Assembly: GCA_002343505.1 (NCBI GenBank)
Contig: DDQZ01000110.1
Span: 38,350 to 102,349 of the forward strand
Source of the DNA: Verrucomicrobiaceae bacterium UBA2429
GTDB taxonomy: Bacteria > Verrucomicrobiota > Verrucomicrobiia > Verrucomicrobiales > Verrucomicrobiaceae
Direction: 5' to 3'
DNA length: 64,000 bases
Part shown: positions 22,763 to 31,204 of the stretch, piece by piece
How positions within the stretch are numbered: position 1 is the stretch's first letter
Layout: every line of letters begins with the position of its first letter
Made by a program: the position numbers and the translations under genes
Notes under the pieces: generated by a model
The model's input: the letters and a program-made list of their open reading frames with translations, nothing else
Told to the model about the DNA's origin: nothing
Database searches by the model: none

Positions 22763-23674
22763 CTATGAGTCAATTAAAATGCTGACGACCTGCTTGTGCT
22801 GGTCGTGAGCGGGATTGAGCGCGCGTAGTTCGAGTTCCAGACGGTCATGGAAGGCACGCGCGGCCACCCAGCCGTTGGGGCGCGCGGAATTAAAGACATA
22901 GGCCACAGGCGGCAGGTTCACGAAGTGGATGCCGGTGGCTTTGTCCACGTTGTGCGACCAGGTGTGAGTGTGGCCGTAGATGAAGGCGCGGACTTTGGCG
23001 GAGTGTTTGTCGAGCACTTTGAGCATGGCGTCCGTGTCGGTGAGGCCGGTGTGTTTTTGTCCTTCAGCCACGGCGCCTTGGGGGTTGTGGTGCGCGAGGA
23101 CGAAGGTTGGCTTGGCGGGCAGTTTGGAGAGGGTGCGGTCCAGCCAGCCGAGTTGAGCGTCACCCAGGATGCCCGGCGTGCTGTTGACCTGATCCAGAGA
23201 GTCCAGCAGCACCCAGTTCACCCGCGCGCTGCTGATGACGCTGACGTGCTTGCCAGGCACGGGCCTGGGGTCCTGCTCGTTGGTGAAGGCTTCGACAAAA
23301 TGCCCGCGGTAGTCATGATTCCCCAGAGTGCAATGCACAGCGATGCCCGCCTCGCGCAGCGGACGCACGAGTCCGGCGAAGGTCTCGTAGTCGCCCTGCT
23401 GGCCGTCCAGGTAGGCGCAGTCACCATTGATCATGACCCCGAAGGGCTTCTCGCGGTTCTTGAGCACTTGATTGACGCAGCGTGTGAGATTTTCCGCCAT
23501 GACCACACCGCGCGCCTCCCTGGCGGCATCCTCCGCGATGTGGGTATCGGCGAAAAGAATCCATGTTTCAGCTTCAGCGGCGGCTTTCTGCCCCCATGAG
23601 CGCGGTGCGAGCATGGCGGCGAGGCTGCCTTGGAGCCAGTGACGGCGGGTAAGGGCGGGAAGGGTGATTGGCAT
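22763..23674 (-). CDS. Tat-exported calcineurin-like metallophosphoesterase
   Basis: A 303-residue metal-dependent phosphoesterase. All blocks of the family are visible: ADTH (DxH), NGDCAY (GD), GNHD, AHHNP and GHTHTWSH. The N-terminus TRRHWLQGSLAAML is a twin-arginine signal followed by a short hydrophobic stretch and cleavage region, so it acts outside the cytoplasm with metals loaded before export. Substrate cannot be told from sequence; phosphodiesters, phosphoprotein or purple-acid-type monoesters are all possible. It is transcribed alone, divergent from aroE across a 173-bp gap, and separated by 215 bp from the giant protease gene; I see no strong terminator in that gap. Confidence 0.88.
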   Translation of the reverse strand: MPITLPALTRRHWLQGSLAAMLAPRSWGQKAAAEAETWILFADTHIAEDAAREARGVVMAENLTRCVNQVLKNREKPFGVMINGDCAYLDGQQGDYETFAGLVRPLREAGIAVHCTLGNHDYRGHFVEAFTNEQDPRPVPGKHVSVISSARVNWVLLDSLDQVNSTPGILGDAQLGWLDRTLSKLPAKPTFVLAHHNPQGAVAEGQKHTGLTDTDAMLKVLDKHSAKVRAFIYGHTHTWSHNVDKATGIHFVNLPPVAYVFNSARPNGWVAARAFHDRLELELRALNPAHDQHKQVVSILIDS

Positions 23675-23847
23675 GGCTGGGAGGATAAACGGCGCATCAC
23701 ACTCCCGGCAATCCAGAACTTCACTTCAAGGTGGGCGTGGGACAACACAGGCGCGCCATTTGGCAAACCAGTCAATCTGCGCGCAAAGCCTCCCGCGCAC
23801 AGGCGCCAGCCTTGACCGAGCGCGGGCCTGGCGCCAAGACTTGGGCC

Positions 23848-24768
23848 GTGTCTGACTTTTACACCTTCGAACAATTGCGGAACTGGCAGGAGACGGCTCC
23901 TTCCCTGGCTCCTCCGGCGCGCTTTGCCGTGATCGGCGATCCAGTCGGACACTCCAAGTCCCCGCAGATGCACAATCCGGCGCTCAAAGCCTGCGGCGTG
24001 GACGCGCAATACATCCGCGTGCAAGTGCCGGCGGGCAGGGTGCGCGAGGCTTTCGAATTGTTCGCGCGCCACGGCTTCGGCGGGGTGAACATCACCATCC
24101 CGCACAAGCAGGAGGCGATGGCCGCTGTGGACGAGGTGGACACTCTGGCAAGGCAGCTCGGAGCCGTGAACACGCTGGTGATCCGCGATGGCAGTTTCCA
24201 CGGCCACAACACGGACGGCCCCGGCTTTTTACGCAGTGTGCGGGAGGCCTTCGGTGCGGATGTCAGAGACCTCAGCGTGCTCGTGCTCGGCGCGGCGGGC
24301 GGAGCGGGGCGCGCCGTGGTGATGCAGTGCCTGCTCAGCGGCTGCTGGAAACTGCTCATCGCAAACCGCTCGCAGGACCGCCTTTTGGAGTTGGAAAAGG
24401 AAATGAACGCCCTGAGGCAGGGCCGCGTGCCGCGTCGCAGGATCATCCGTAAAAATTGGGATCCAGCCAGTTTGGCGCTGGCCGTCCGGGAGGCCGACCT
24501 CATTGTCAACGCCACATCCCTCGGCATGAAGGACGGCGACCCCGCGCTGCTGCCGGGCATGTGCCTCTCCCCGTGGCATCTCGTGTACGACATGGTCTAT
24601 CGCGCCGGAGGGGACACACCTTTGATCGCCGATGCCAAAGCCGCGGGCGCGCGGCACGCAGACGGCATGAGCCTGCTGCTGCACCAGGGCGCGATCGCCT
24701 TCGAGCACTGGTTCCCCGGTGTGACAGCGCCTCTGGAGGTGATGCGCGCCGGGCTGGCGGCTGCCTGA
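23848..24768 (+). CDS. aroE: Shikimate dehydrogenase
   Basis: NADP-dependent reduction of 3-dehydroshikimate to shikimate in aromatic amino acid synthesis. Conserved features: GDPVGHSKSPQMHN (shikimate-binding Ser pair), NITIPHKQ with the catalytic Lys, HNTDGPGF with the substrate-binding Asp, the NADP loop GAAGGAGRA and NATSLGMKDGDP. The frame is open back to 23731, but residues upstream of the GTG at 23848 (VSDFYTFEQL) look non-coding in composition and are not expected in the family, so the GTG start is preferred; the protein is then 306 residues, slightly longer than usual AroE because of a short N-terminal helix. No clear ribosome-binding site helps decide the start. Its stop lies 9 bp from the end of the convergent hydrolase gene. 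Confidence 0.85.
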   Translation: MSDFYTFEQLRNWQETAPSLAPPARFAVIGDPVGHSKSPQMHNPALKACGVDAQYIRVQVPAGRVREAFELFARHGFGGVNITIPHKQEAMAAVDEVDTLARQLGAVNTLVIRDGSFHGHNTDGPGFLRSVREAFGADVRDLSVLVLGAAGGAGRAVVMQCLLSGCWKLLIANRSQDRLLELEKEMNALRQGRVPRRRIIRKNWDPASLALAVREADLIVNATSLGMKDGDPALLPGMCLSPWHLVYDMVYRAGGDTPLIADAKAAGARHADGMSLLLHQGAIAFEHWFPGVTAPLEVMRAGLAAA

Positions 24769-24777
24769 GCGCGATCT

Positions 24778-25506
24778 TCAGCGCAGCATTTCAAGAAGCG
24801 GCGGCGCGAGCAGCTCCGCCACGAGCTGATGACCGAGATCGTTGGGATGCACGCCATCGAGCAGCAGCCCGTCCACGGTGGTCCCATGCCTCGCGGCAAA
24901 GGCGGGATAAGCAGCGCGCACATCCACCAGCGGCGCTTTGAGTTCGGACGCCAGGGCGCGCAGAGCGTCATTGTAAACGGCAAGATGGAGCGCGTCGAAA
25001 CCGTCATCCGCGTGAGGGTCATAAGGCGGCTTTCCATAAAGCTCCCTCATGCGCGAAGTCCAGCGCAGCGGATTGGTGGTCATGATGATGACCCTGGCGT
25101 CCTGTTCGCGCGCAAGGGAGATCATGCGACGGATGTTGCGGAGGAATTCAGCGAGCGGCACTCGCGGCGTGGTGGCCGGCGGCTTTTTCCACACGTCCAC
25201 GGTGGCGTCATTGATGCCGAACTGGATGACGACCACGCGCGGCCTGTGCCGCAGCACATCCTGATTGAGACGGTCGAGCGCGTCGCGCGTGGTGTTGCCG
25301 CCGACGCCAGCGTTGAGCACGGGCAGGCTGAATCCGCCGCCGCGCAAAGTCTCCTCCACCCGCGCCGCATAGACCTTGGAGATGGTGGCGCGCGGCGCTG
25401 TGGTGGAGTCGCCAAACATGACGATGCCGCCCGTTTTGACATCCGGCTCCTGGCCGTGCGCGGCGGTGAAGGCGGCCGCCATTGAGAGGATGAGGATGGA
25501 GCGCAT
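24778..25506 (-). CDS. Secreted SGNH/GDSL hydrolase
   Basis: A 242-residue esterase-type hydrolase with the four SGNH blocks: FGDSTTAP (nucleophile Ser), NAGVGGNT (Gly), FGINDATVD (Asn) and DGVHPNDLGH (Asp/His). The ATG at 25506 begins a clear Sec signal peptide (MRSILILSMAAAFTAAHGQ) and is chosen over the longer open frame to 25638, which overlaps the upstream gene. It starts 14 bp after the GH25-like gene and is probably co-transcribed with it. Such proteins deacylate polysaccharides or lipids; in this company, cell-wall or polysaccharide deacetylation is plausible but unproven. Confidence 0.85.
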   Translation of the reverse strand: MRSILILSMAAAFTAAHGQEPDVKTGGIVMFGDSTTAPRATISKVYAARVEETLRGGGFSLPVLNAGVGGNTTRDALDRLNQDVLRHRPRVVVIQFGINDATVDVWKKPPATTPRVPLAEFLRNIRRMISLAREQDARVIIMTTNPLRWTSRMRELYGKPPYDPHADDGFDALHLAVYNDALRALASELKAPLVDVRAAYPAFAARHGTTVDGLLLDGVHPNDLGHQLVAELLAPPLLEMLR

Positions 25507-25520
25507 GGATGGAGTTTTGA

Positions 25521-26405
25521 TCAGCGCAGCGGCAGCCCGTGCCTGCGCCAGAAGGCTTGAAGCTCCGCATGGGAGCCGTTGAACACATTGCGCTCCACCG
25601 GGCGGTCGAGATCGCCGAAATAAAGCGGGAAACGCCATGCCCCGTGATGATAAACCCTCGGCTGGGAACGACCGCGAGCCCAGTCCACACCTCCATACTG
25701 CCAGAGTGTCCAGTCATTCCACAGACGATACTGCTTCAATAGACCGGCGGGGCTTCCAGGCGCCGGGTAGCGCGGCCCGGCTCCACTGTCATGAGCGTAG
25801 AGGGCCAGCCAGTAGGGCATGCGGCGGAGTTTGGCCTTGGTGGCGGCATCCGCCGCGCTGAGCATATCCTTCAGATGCGTGCTGTTCTCCAGATAAGCCA
25901 CGGGCACCACGCCCGTGCGCGCCTCGACGCGGTCCATGAAACGCAGGATGTCGCTGAGCCGTGACTGGGCGTCGAAGTCGCCGCAGAGCAGGAGCGCGGG
26001 CGCGTTCCACCCGCGCGAGCGCGCCAGCGACTGCGCGCGGTTGATGAACTGGTCCGCCTGCGCCACCGCGTCCACATGGGTCTGCAGGCGGTAATACACA
26101 CCCGGCAGCATTCCAGACCGGTCTGCGGCGGCCAGAAACTGCGCGCATTTCGTGTCCAGGTTCCCGCCCTTCCCGGCGCGCGCGATCAATGCCACCGCGC
26201 CGTTGGCCCTCAGTGCGGAGACATCATGCTCGCTGTAGCCCCGCCCGGCGCGCTGTCTTTCCTTCGGGTCATAAGCAGAGACATTGATGATCTGCGGCAG
26301 ACCGCGCGTGGCTGCTGGTGACGGGGAAATCACCCCATCGGGCGCTGGCGCGGCGCATTGGCTCAGGACGAAGGCGGAGGCTGGAAGGTAAAGTCGGAGG
26401 TTCAT
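25521..26405 (-). CDS. GH25-like (lysozyme fold) lipoprotein
   Basis: A 294-residue protein. The ATG at 26405 gives a short signal with a lipobox-like LSQC (Cys17); the longer frame to 26441 would put extra residues before it. The body resembles glycoside hydrolase family 25: an N-terminal INVSAYDPK strand, ARAGKGGNLDTKCAQF, GVYYRLQTHVDAVAQADQFI and a strand ending CGDFDAQS. In active GH25 enzymes the corresponding strand carries Asp-x-Glu; here it reads Asp-Phe-Asp, so catalysis may be altered or absent. It is probably co-transcribed with the downstream SGNH hydrolase, suggesting a role at the cell envelope. Family assignment is moderate. Confidence 0.65.
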   Translation of the reverse strand: MNLRLYLPASAFVLSQCAAPAPDGVISPSPAATRGLPQIINVSAYDPKERQRAGRGYSEHDVSALRANGAVALIARAGKGGNLDTKCAQFLAAADRSGMLPGVYYRLQTHVDAVAQADQFINRAQSLARSRGWNAPALLLCGDFDAQSRLSDILRFMDRVEARTGVVPVAYLENSTHLKDMLSAADAATKAKLRRMPYWLALYAHDSGAGPRYPAPGSPAGLLKQYRLWNDWTLWQYGGVDWARGRSQPRVYHHGAWRFPLYFGDLDRPVERNVFNGSHAELQAFWRRHGLPLR

Positions 26406-26492
26406 GCCGGCGAAGAACGAACGCGCCAGCCGCCCCCTCATTTCGCCGTAATGCGTTGGGCACTCATTCGAGGTCCGCGCTTGAGTTTTGAT

Positions 26493-26510
26493 CTCCGCCG
26501 CCTAGCGGAG
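26493..26510. other. Small inverted repeat before mrp
   Basis: CTCCGC (26493-26498) and GCGGAG (26505-26510) form a perfect 6-bp stem with a 6-nt loop, 17 bp before the mrp start, in the region between divergent genes. It could be an operator or a leader hairpin; no further support. Confidence 0.35.
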
Positions 26511-26527
26511 TCGTAAACCACCGAATC

Positions 26528-27580
26528 ATGCCCTCCGAATCCGACATCCGCGCCGCGCTCTCCCAAGTCCGCTACCCTGGCTTCAGCCGTGACATCGTCT
26601 CCTTTGGCCTTGTGAAAAGCATCCAAGTCCAGGACGGCATGATCGTCGTCGGCATCTCGCTGGCGACACGCGACCCGAACGTGCCCCGGCTCATCCATGA
26701 GCAGGCCATGGACATTCTGCAAAAGCTGGCCGGAGAGGGCAATGTGCGTCTGGATTTTGACATCAAAGATCCCCCGAACGCTGCCGGCTCATCCTCCGAC
26801 AGCCTTGGCAAAGCCAGCATCCCCGGAGTGAAGCGTGTGATCGCCGTGGCCTCCGGCAAGGGAGGCGTGGGCAAGAGCACCGTGGCGTCCAATCTGGCCG
26901 TGGCGCTGGCCAAAACCGGCGCGCGCACCGGCCTTTGCGACTGCGACCTCTACGGGCCGAGCATCGCGCACATGTTCGGCACCACGGAGCGTCCCTATCA
27001 GAACGAGGAGCAGCAGATCGTGCCGGTGGAAAAACACGGCCTCCAGCTCATGAGCATGGGCCTGCTGCTGGAAGACGACTCGCCCGTGATCGTGCGCGGC
27101 CCCGTCGCCACGCGCTACACGCAGCAGTTCCTCCGCCAATGCGCCTGGGATGACCTGGACTACCTGGTGCTCGATCTTCCACCCGGCACGGGGGACATCC
27201 AGCTCACCATCGTGCAGACAGTGGCGCTCGACGGCGCTGTCATCGTGACCACGCCGCAGGAGGTGGCGTTGATAGACGCGCGCAAGGCGGTGGCCATGTT
27301 CCAGAAGGTAAACGTGCCCATCCTGGGCATCATTGAGAACATGAGTTTCTTCGTCTGCCCGAGTGACGGGCAGGTTTACCACATCTTCGGCAAAGGCGGC
27401 GGCGAGCATGAGGCGAAACGCCTGGGTGTGCCGCTGCTGGGCCAGATCCCCATCGAGATGAGCGTGCGCGAATGCGGCGACGAGGGGCATCCCATCGCGC
27501 TGGAGGACGCGGAAAAGTCGCAGGCATCCCGCGCCTTTCAGGAGATCGCCGTGAATGTGCGCGCGGTCACACCCGCGTGA
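26528..27580 (+). CDS. mrp: Mrp/ApbC iron-sulfur cluster carrier ATPase
   Basis: A 350-residue P-loop ATPase of the Mrp/Nbp35 family that carries and delivers FeS clusters in the cytoplasm. An N-terminal MIP18/DUF59 domain (about 1-85) precedes the ATPase domain with the deviant Walker A GKGGVGKST (residues 110-118), DCDLYGPS, DLPPGTGD and ENMSFFVCP. The usual C-terminal CxxC that bridges the cluster is reduced: the site reads CPSD, keeping the first Cys only. Some family members tolerate this. The window is rich in FeS enzymes (nitrate operon) that would need such a carrier. The start ATG is the first in the conserved frame; it is divergent from the GH25-like gene and ends 6 bp from the convergent PQQ-propeller gene. 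Confidence 0.92.
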   Translation: MPSESDIRAALSQVRYPGFSRDIVSFGLVKSIQVQDGMIVVGISLATRDPNVPRLIHEQAMDILQKLAGEGNVRLDFDIKDPPNAAGSSSDSLGKASIPGVKRVIAVASGKGGVGKSTVASNLAVALAKTGARTGLCDCDLYGPSIAHMFGTTERPYQNEEQQIVPVEKHGLQLMSMGLLLEDDSPVIVRGPVATRYTQQFLRQCAWDDLDYLVLDLPPGTGDIQLTIVQTVALDGAVIVTTPQEVALIDARKAVAMFQKVNVPILGIIENMSFFVCPSDGQVYHIFGKGGGEHEAKRLGVPLLGQIPIEMSVRECGDEGHPIALEDAEKSQASRAFQEIAVNVRAVTPA

Positions 27581-27586
27581 GGCTGC

Positions 27587-28891
27587 TCATTTTCCACCGA
27601 CGCGGTAAAGCGCCGCATCGGTGCGCAGATACAGCGCGCCATCCACGGCCGCCGGACTCGCCATGATCGGCCCGTCGAGCGTGTTTTGCGACTCGATGCG
27701 GAACTCCCGTCCCAGCGGCACCACGGTCACCACGCCCTCGCGGCTGGCGAACCACAGCCTGCCGTCCGCGACAATGGGTGACGCGCTGTATTTTCCCCCG
27801 AGCCGCTCGCGATAAAAATCCACGCCCGTGGCCGCGTCCACACAGGTGAGGATGCCGCCGTCATCCACGAAATACAAAAGCCCTCCCGCCAGCACGGGCG
27901 AGGACATTTTCGGCGCGTTCTTCGTCACCCTCCATGCGATCTCCGGCGTCTCCAGACCCGCGTAACGCAGCGCGATGACCTGCGACTTGCCGTAGCTCGT
28001 GCTGAAATAAACGCGCTCAGCATCCGCCACCGGACGCACGGACATGGAAAAGCCGAGACCGTCGTAGGCCACCTTCCACAGTTCGCGGCCCGTCGCCGGC
28101 TCATAGCCGTAAATCCAGTTCGCCGCCGGACTGACCACCACGGGTTTGCCGTTCATTTCAACAATGAGCGGCGTGCCGTAGGCCTTGCGCTGCTGAGGGC
28201 GCGGATCCATCTCGCCGCTGCGCGGGGTCTTCCATGCCACCCTGCCAGTGTCCTTGTCGAGCGCGGCGACGAACTGCGTGTCACTGCCGTCGAAGTGGAT
28301 GATGAGCAGATTCTCCCACAACACGGGGGACGAGCCGGGACCGTTTTCGTGCATCACTCGCAGTTCCTGATTCGTCCATAGCACCCTCCCCGTGGCCGTG
28401 TCGAGACAAGCGGTGCCGAAGCTGCCAAAGTGGGCGTGAAGCCTGCCGTCTTCGAGGATGGGGCTGGGCGAGGCGTAGCTGTTGAGCTGGTGCGCCCACT
28501 GAGGCTCCCTCACATTCAACAGCTCTATGTCATGCAGCAGCCTGCCGCTGCCGAGATCCACACACAAGGCGCGCAGACTCACGGAGGCGAGCACGGTCAC
28601 GGGCTGGTCGCCGGTGTTCGCCTTCAGGCGGCGCTCCGCCTCGGCGGGATCGGCGGCTTTTTCGACAGCGGAGGTGAGCCAGACATGCGGGCCGGAGATG
28701 ACCGGAGTGGAGTGCCCGCGACCAGGCAAGGCAGCGCGCCAGGTGATGCCGCTCGTCTCGCTGAAAGTCACGGGCAGTCCCTTGGCATCGGCGATCCCCT
28801 GCCCGCCCGGCCCGCGCCACTCGGGCCAGTCGGCGGCTTTCGAAGAGGTTGCGGCTAAGACGGTGGCGAATAGAAAAAGGGCGCGTGTCAT
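27587..28891 (-). CDS. Secreted PQQ-type beta-propeller protein
   Basis: A 434-residue protein with a Sec signal peptide (MTRALFLFATVLAATSSKA) and then WPEWRGPGGQGIA, the entry motif of a large verrucomicrobial/planctomycetal family of outer-membrane-like or periplasmic propellers. At least seven blades of the PQQ/YvrL type can be seen, with repeating ALDKDTGRVAWK-, YEPATGRELWK- and CVDAATGVDFY-like segments. No PQQ-dehydrogenase catalytic residues are recognised, so it is probably a binding or scaffold protein, not an enzyme. It lies downstream of the broken sialidase in the same direction with a 208-bp gap. Confidence 0.82.
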   Translation of the reverse strand: MTRALFLFATVLAATSSKAADWPEWRGPGGQGIADAKGLPVTFSETSGITWRAALPGRGHSTPVISGPHVWLTSAVEKAADPAEAERRLKANTGDQPVTVLASVSLRALCVDLGSGRLLHDIELLNVREPQWAHQLNSYASPSPILEDGRLHAHFGSFGTACLDTATGRVLWTNQELRVMHENGPGSSPVLWENLLIIHFDGSDTQFVAALDKDTGRVAWKTPRSGEMDPRPQQRKAYGTPLIVEMNGKPVVVSPAANWIYGYEPATGRELWKVAYDGLGFSMSVRPVADAERVYFSTSYGKSQVIALRYAGLETPEIAWRVTKNAPKMSSPVLAGGLLYFVDDGGILTCVDAATGVDFYRERLGGKYSASPIVADGRLWFASREGVVTVVPLGREFRIESQNTLDGPIMASPAAVDGALYLRTDAALYRVGGK

Positions 28892-29099
28892 CGGGCGGAA
28901 TCAAACGCGCCCGATCCGCGCGAACTCTCCGGCATTATGCCCTGCCCCGGAGAATACCGCTGGATGGCACAGAGGGCTCCCGAAAACCCAAAATATCGGG
29001 CGCAGACATCCTGCCTGCGCGAACAATCTGGACTCCTTTTCCCCATGCAGAATAACCGGGTTTTCAGGAGTCCGTTTCATGCAGGTCTCAAAACCGCGC

Positions 29100-30241
29100 T
29101 CAGTCCGGCTTGATGCGCCAGCGCGCCTGGCGCAGCGCGGCGTGCGGACTTTCCTTGAGCTTCTCATACCACACGGTCAGCAGCGAGCCGTCCGCCAGTT
29201 CCACCGTGCTCGGATAGCCCAGGTCGCCGCCTGCGCCGTCGCCTGAAATGATCATCGCCTCGCTCCAAGTTCTTCCGTGGTCGGCGCTGATGCGGGCTTG
29301 ATTGCCAAAAGGCGGGCGCCGGTGCCCGTAGGACATGAGCAGGCGCCCGTTGCGCAGGCGCAGCAGATGCGAGGGCAGGCCCCACACGCCGATGCTGTGC
29401 GGCACACTCCAGGTACTGCCTCCGTCGGCCGACTCCGTCTGCAAAGTCTCGCCTTTGTTTTCGGCGTTATGGTTGCGGATTTGCACGATGATCGAGCCAT
29501 CAGCGGCCTCCACGCCGTGCAGTTCGTGGTAACTGCCTGCCGCGTCATCGCCGGGCCGGGTGGGGATTTCCGCCAGCCATTGCCACGTCAACCCGTCTCC
29601 CTGGATTCGCAGACACCGATCTTGCGCTCGCCGGTCCAAAGCTGCTTGCCGGGGTAAAGCAACCGCCCGTCTTTGAGCTGGATGGGGCCGTGCGGGCTGT
29701 TGACCACAGTCGGAATGCGGCCGGACCATGACTTTCCACCGTCTGTCGAACGAATCAGCCACTCGCCCAGTTCGGCTTTGCGTCCGGCTTCATCGAGCCG
29801 GTCGCGCGCGCCCTGCCAGGCGGCGAGGCGCGCGGCGGGCCAGTCGCCGGCGGCCTCGGCATTTTTCAAAATGGGATCGTAGGCCAGCGAGGTGAAGGTG
29901 GTCACCAGCAGGCTGCCTTTGGCCGTCTCCAGCACGCCGCTGTCGCGGTCATCGGTGGCGCTGTCGAGCAGCACGCGCGGGTGGGTCCAGGTCTTGCCAT
30001 CGTCCTTGGAGGTCATGCCCACCACCTGGCCGAAGGGGCAGACATGCGCCTCGCGCCCGCCGGACCAGGTGAGCCAAAGCTCGCCATTTGACCGGAGCGC
30101 CACTGTGGACCAGCCGCAGTAAAGGTCGGGCTGCTGGGAGATGACCTTGGTTTCCAGGACTTCGAACTGTGCTGACAAGGCTGAAACAGATGGAAGCAGG
30201 GAAAGACAAAAAAACACGGCTTTAATGGCTGGATGGCTCAT
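29100..30241 (-). pseudogene. Exo-sialidase (BNR/Asp-box) split by a frameshift
   Basis: Together the two reading frames make one sialidase-like protein of about 380 residues. The first (30241 to 29588) has a signal peptide (about 22 residues), an FxRxP-like region missing its clear form, and Asp boxes SKDDGKTWTHP and STDGGKSWSG; it stops just after GVCESRETG. The other frame takes over at about 29605 with GDGLTWQWLAEIP and carries two more boxes, SADGGSTWSVP and SADHGRTWSEA, to a natural stop at 29100. One extra G in the GGG run (CCC at 29599-29601 on the plus strand) would join them as ESRGDGLTWQW. It is either a real one-base deletion or a sequencing error. The intact enzyme would release sialic acid or act on similar glycans outside the cell. 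Confidence 0.8.
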
Positions 30242-30445
30242 GCATCAAACTAATGAGAGCGGGCGGCGTGTCTTTCATCACGGCCTCAGCCAGCCACACT
30301 TCAGTCGCTCATGGCCGCGGCTTCAGCCCGGCGGGGCGCGCGGCGTCCAGCCAGTCGCCCCTGGCGCAATGCCGCCTGGAAGGATTCCTGGCAGCACACC
30401 CTGCCCCCGCTTGCACGGACGCATGCGCTACATAACTCTATCCAC

Positions 30446-31204
30446 ATGGCCTTCCCGACCACCCGATGGACTTTCTTTGCCCAAGCGACGCTGCATGGCG
30501 ATGAGGCGGGGCGTGTGGCACTGGCGCGGATGTGCGAGGACTACCGGCGGCCGGTGGAGATGTTTCTGGCGGCGCGCGGTCATCTGCCGCAGGAGGTAGA
30601 GGATCTGACGCAGGAGTTTTTTCTCAGATGGCTCAAATCACGCGCGTGGAAGCGCGCGGACCGGATGAGGGGAAAGTTCCGCATCTTCATGCTGGCGGCG
30701 CTGAATCATCTGGTGGCGCGTGTGGCGGCGAAAGAAGCCGCGTTGAAGCGCGGCGGCGGCGTGATGGTGCAGAGGTTCGATGAGGACATCTTTGATGCAG
30801 AACAGCCCGCGAAATTGGAGGCGGATGGATGCGTGAGTTTTGACCGCGCCTGGGCGGTGGCACTGGTGAGTCATGCGCTGGCGGCGCTGCAGGCGGAGTT
30901 TGTGGCGCGGGACAAAGAGCGCGAGTTCGAGGTGCTGCGGCAGTTTTTGCCCGGCAGCGCGTCCCCGCCCTCGCTGGAGGAGGCGGCGGCGGACATGGGC
31001 ACGAATGTGAATGCCTTCAAAGCGGCGCTGCACCGGGTGCGGGAGCGTTTTCGCGAGTTGTTGCGCACAGAGGTGGCCAAGACAGTCTCCGCACCGCATG
31101 AAGTGGAGGAGGAGCTGCGGTATCTGCGCTCCCTGCTGCTGAATCTGCCGCCGCAGCGTATCCTGGAGGCGGAAAACGGGAAGATGAAGGATGAAAATGC
31201 CTGA
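30446..31204 (+). CDS. ECF-type RNA polymerase sigma factor (kinase-linked), copy 1
   Basis: A 252-residue sigma factor. The ATG at 30446 gives MAFPTTRWTFF, matching the TTRW start of the second sigma factor in this locus, so longer upstream frames are rejected. Region 2 contains VEDLTQEFFLRWLKS and region 4 the helix-turn-helix SLEEAAADMGTNVNAFKAAL followed by HRVRERFRELLR. A C-terminal tail of about 50 residues ends in a Lys/Glu-rich stretch encoded by purine-rich DNA. The gene overlaps the following kinase start by 14 bp, so sigma factor and kinase are translationally coupled. The family resembles the kinase-associated ECF groups known from Planctomycetes and Verrucomicrobiota, where a Ser/Thr kinase replaces the anti-sigma factor as partner. 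Confidence 0.85.
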   Translation: MAFPTTRWTFFAQATLHGDEAGRVALARMCEDYRRPVEMFLAARGHLPQEVEDLTQEFFLRWLKSRAWKRADRMRGKFRIFMLAALNHLVARVAAKEAALKRGGGVMVQRFDEDIFDAEQPAKLEADGCVSFDRAWAVALVSHALAALQAEFVARDKEREFEVLRQFLPGSASPPSLEEAAADMGTNVNAFKAALHRVRERFRELLRTEVAKTVSAPHEVEEELRYLRSLLLNLPPQRILEAENGKMKDENA

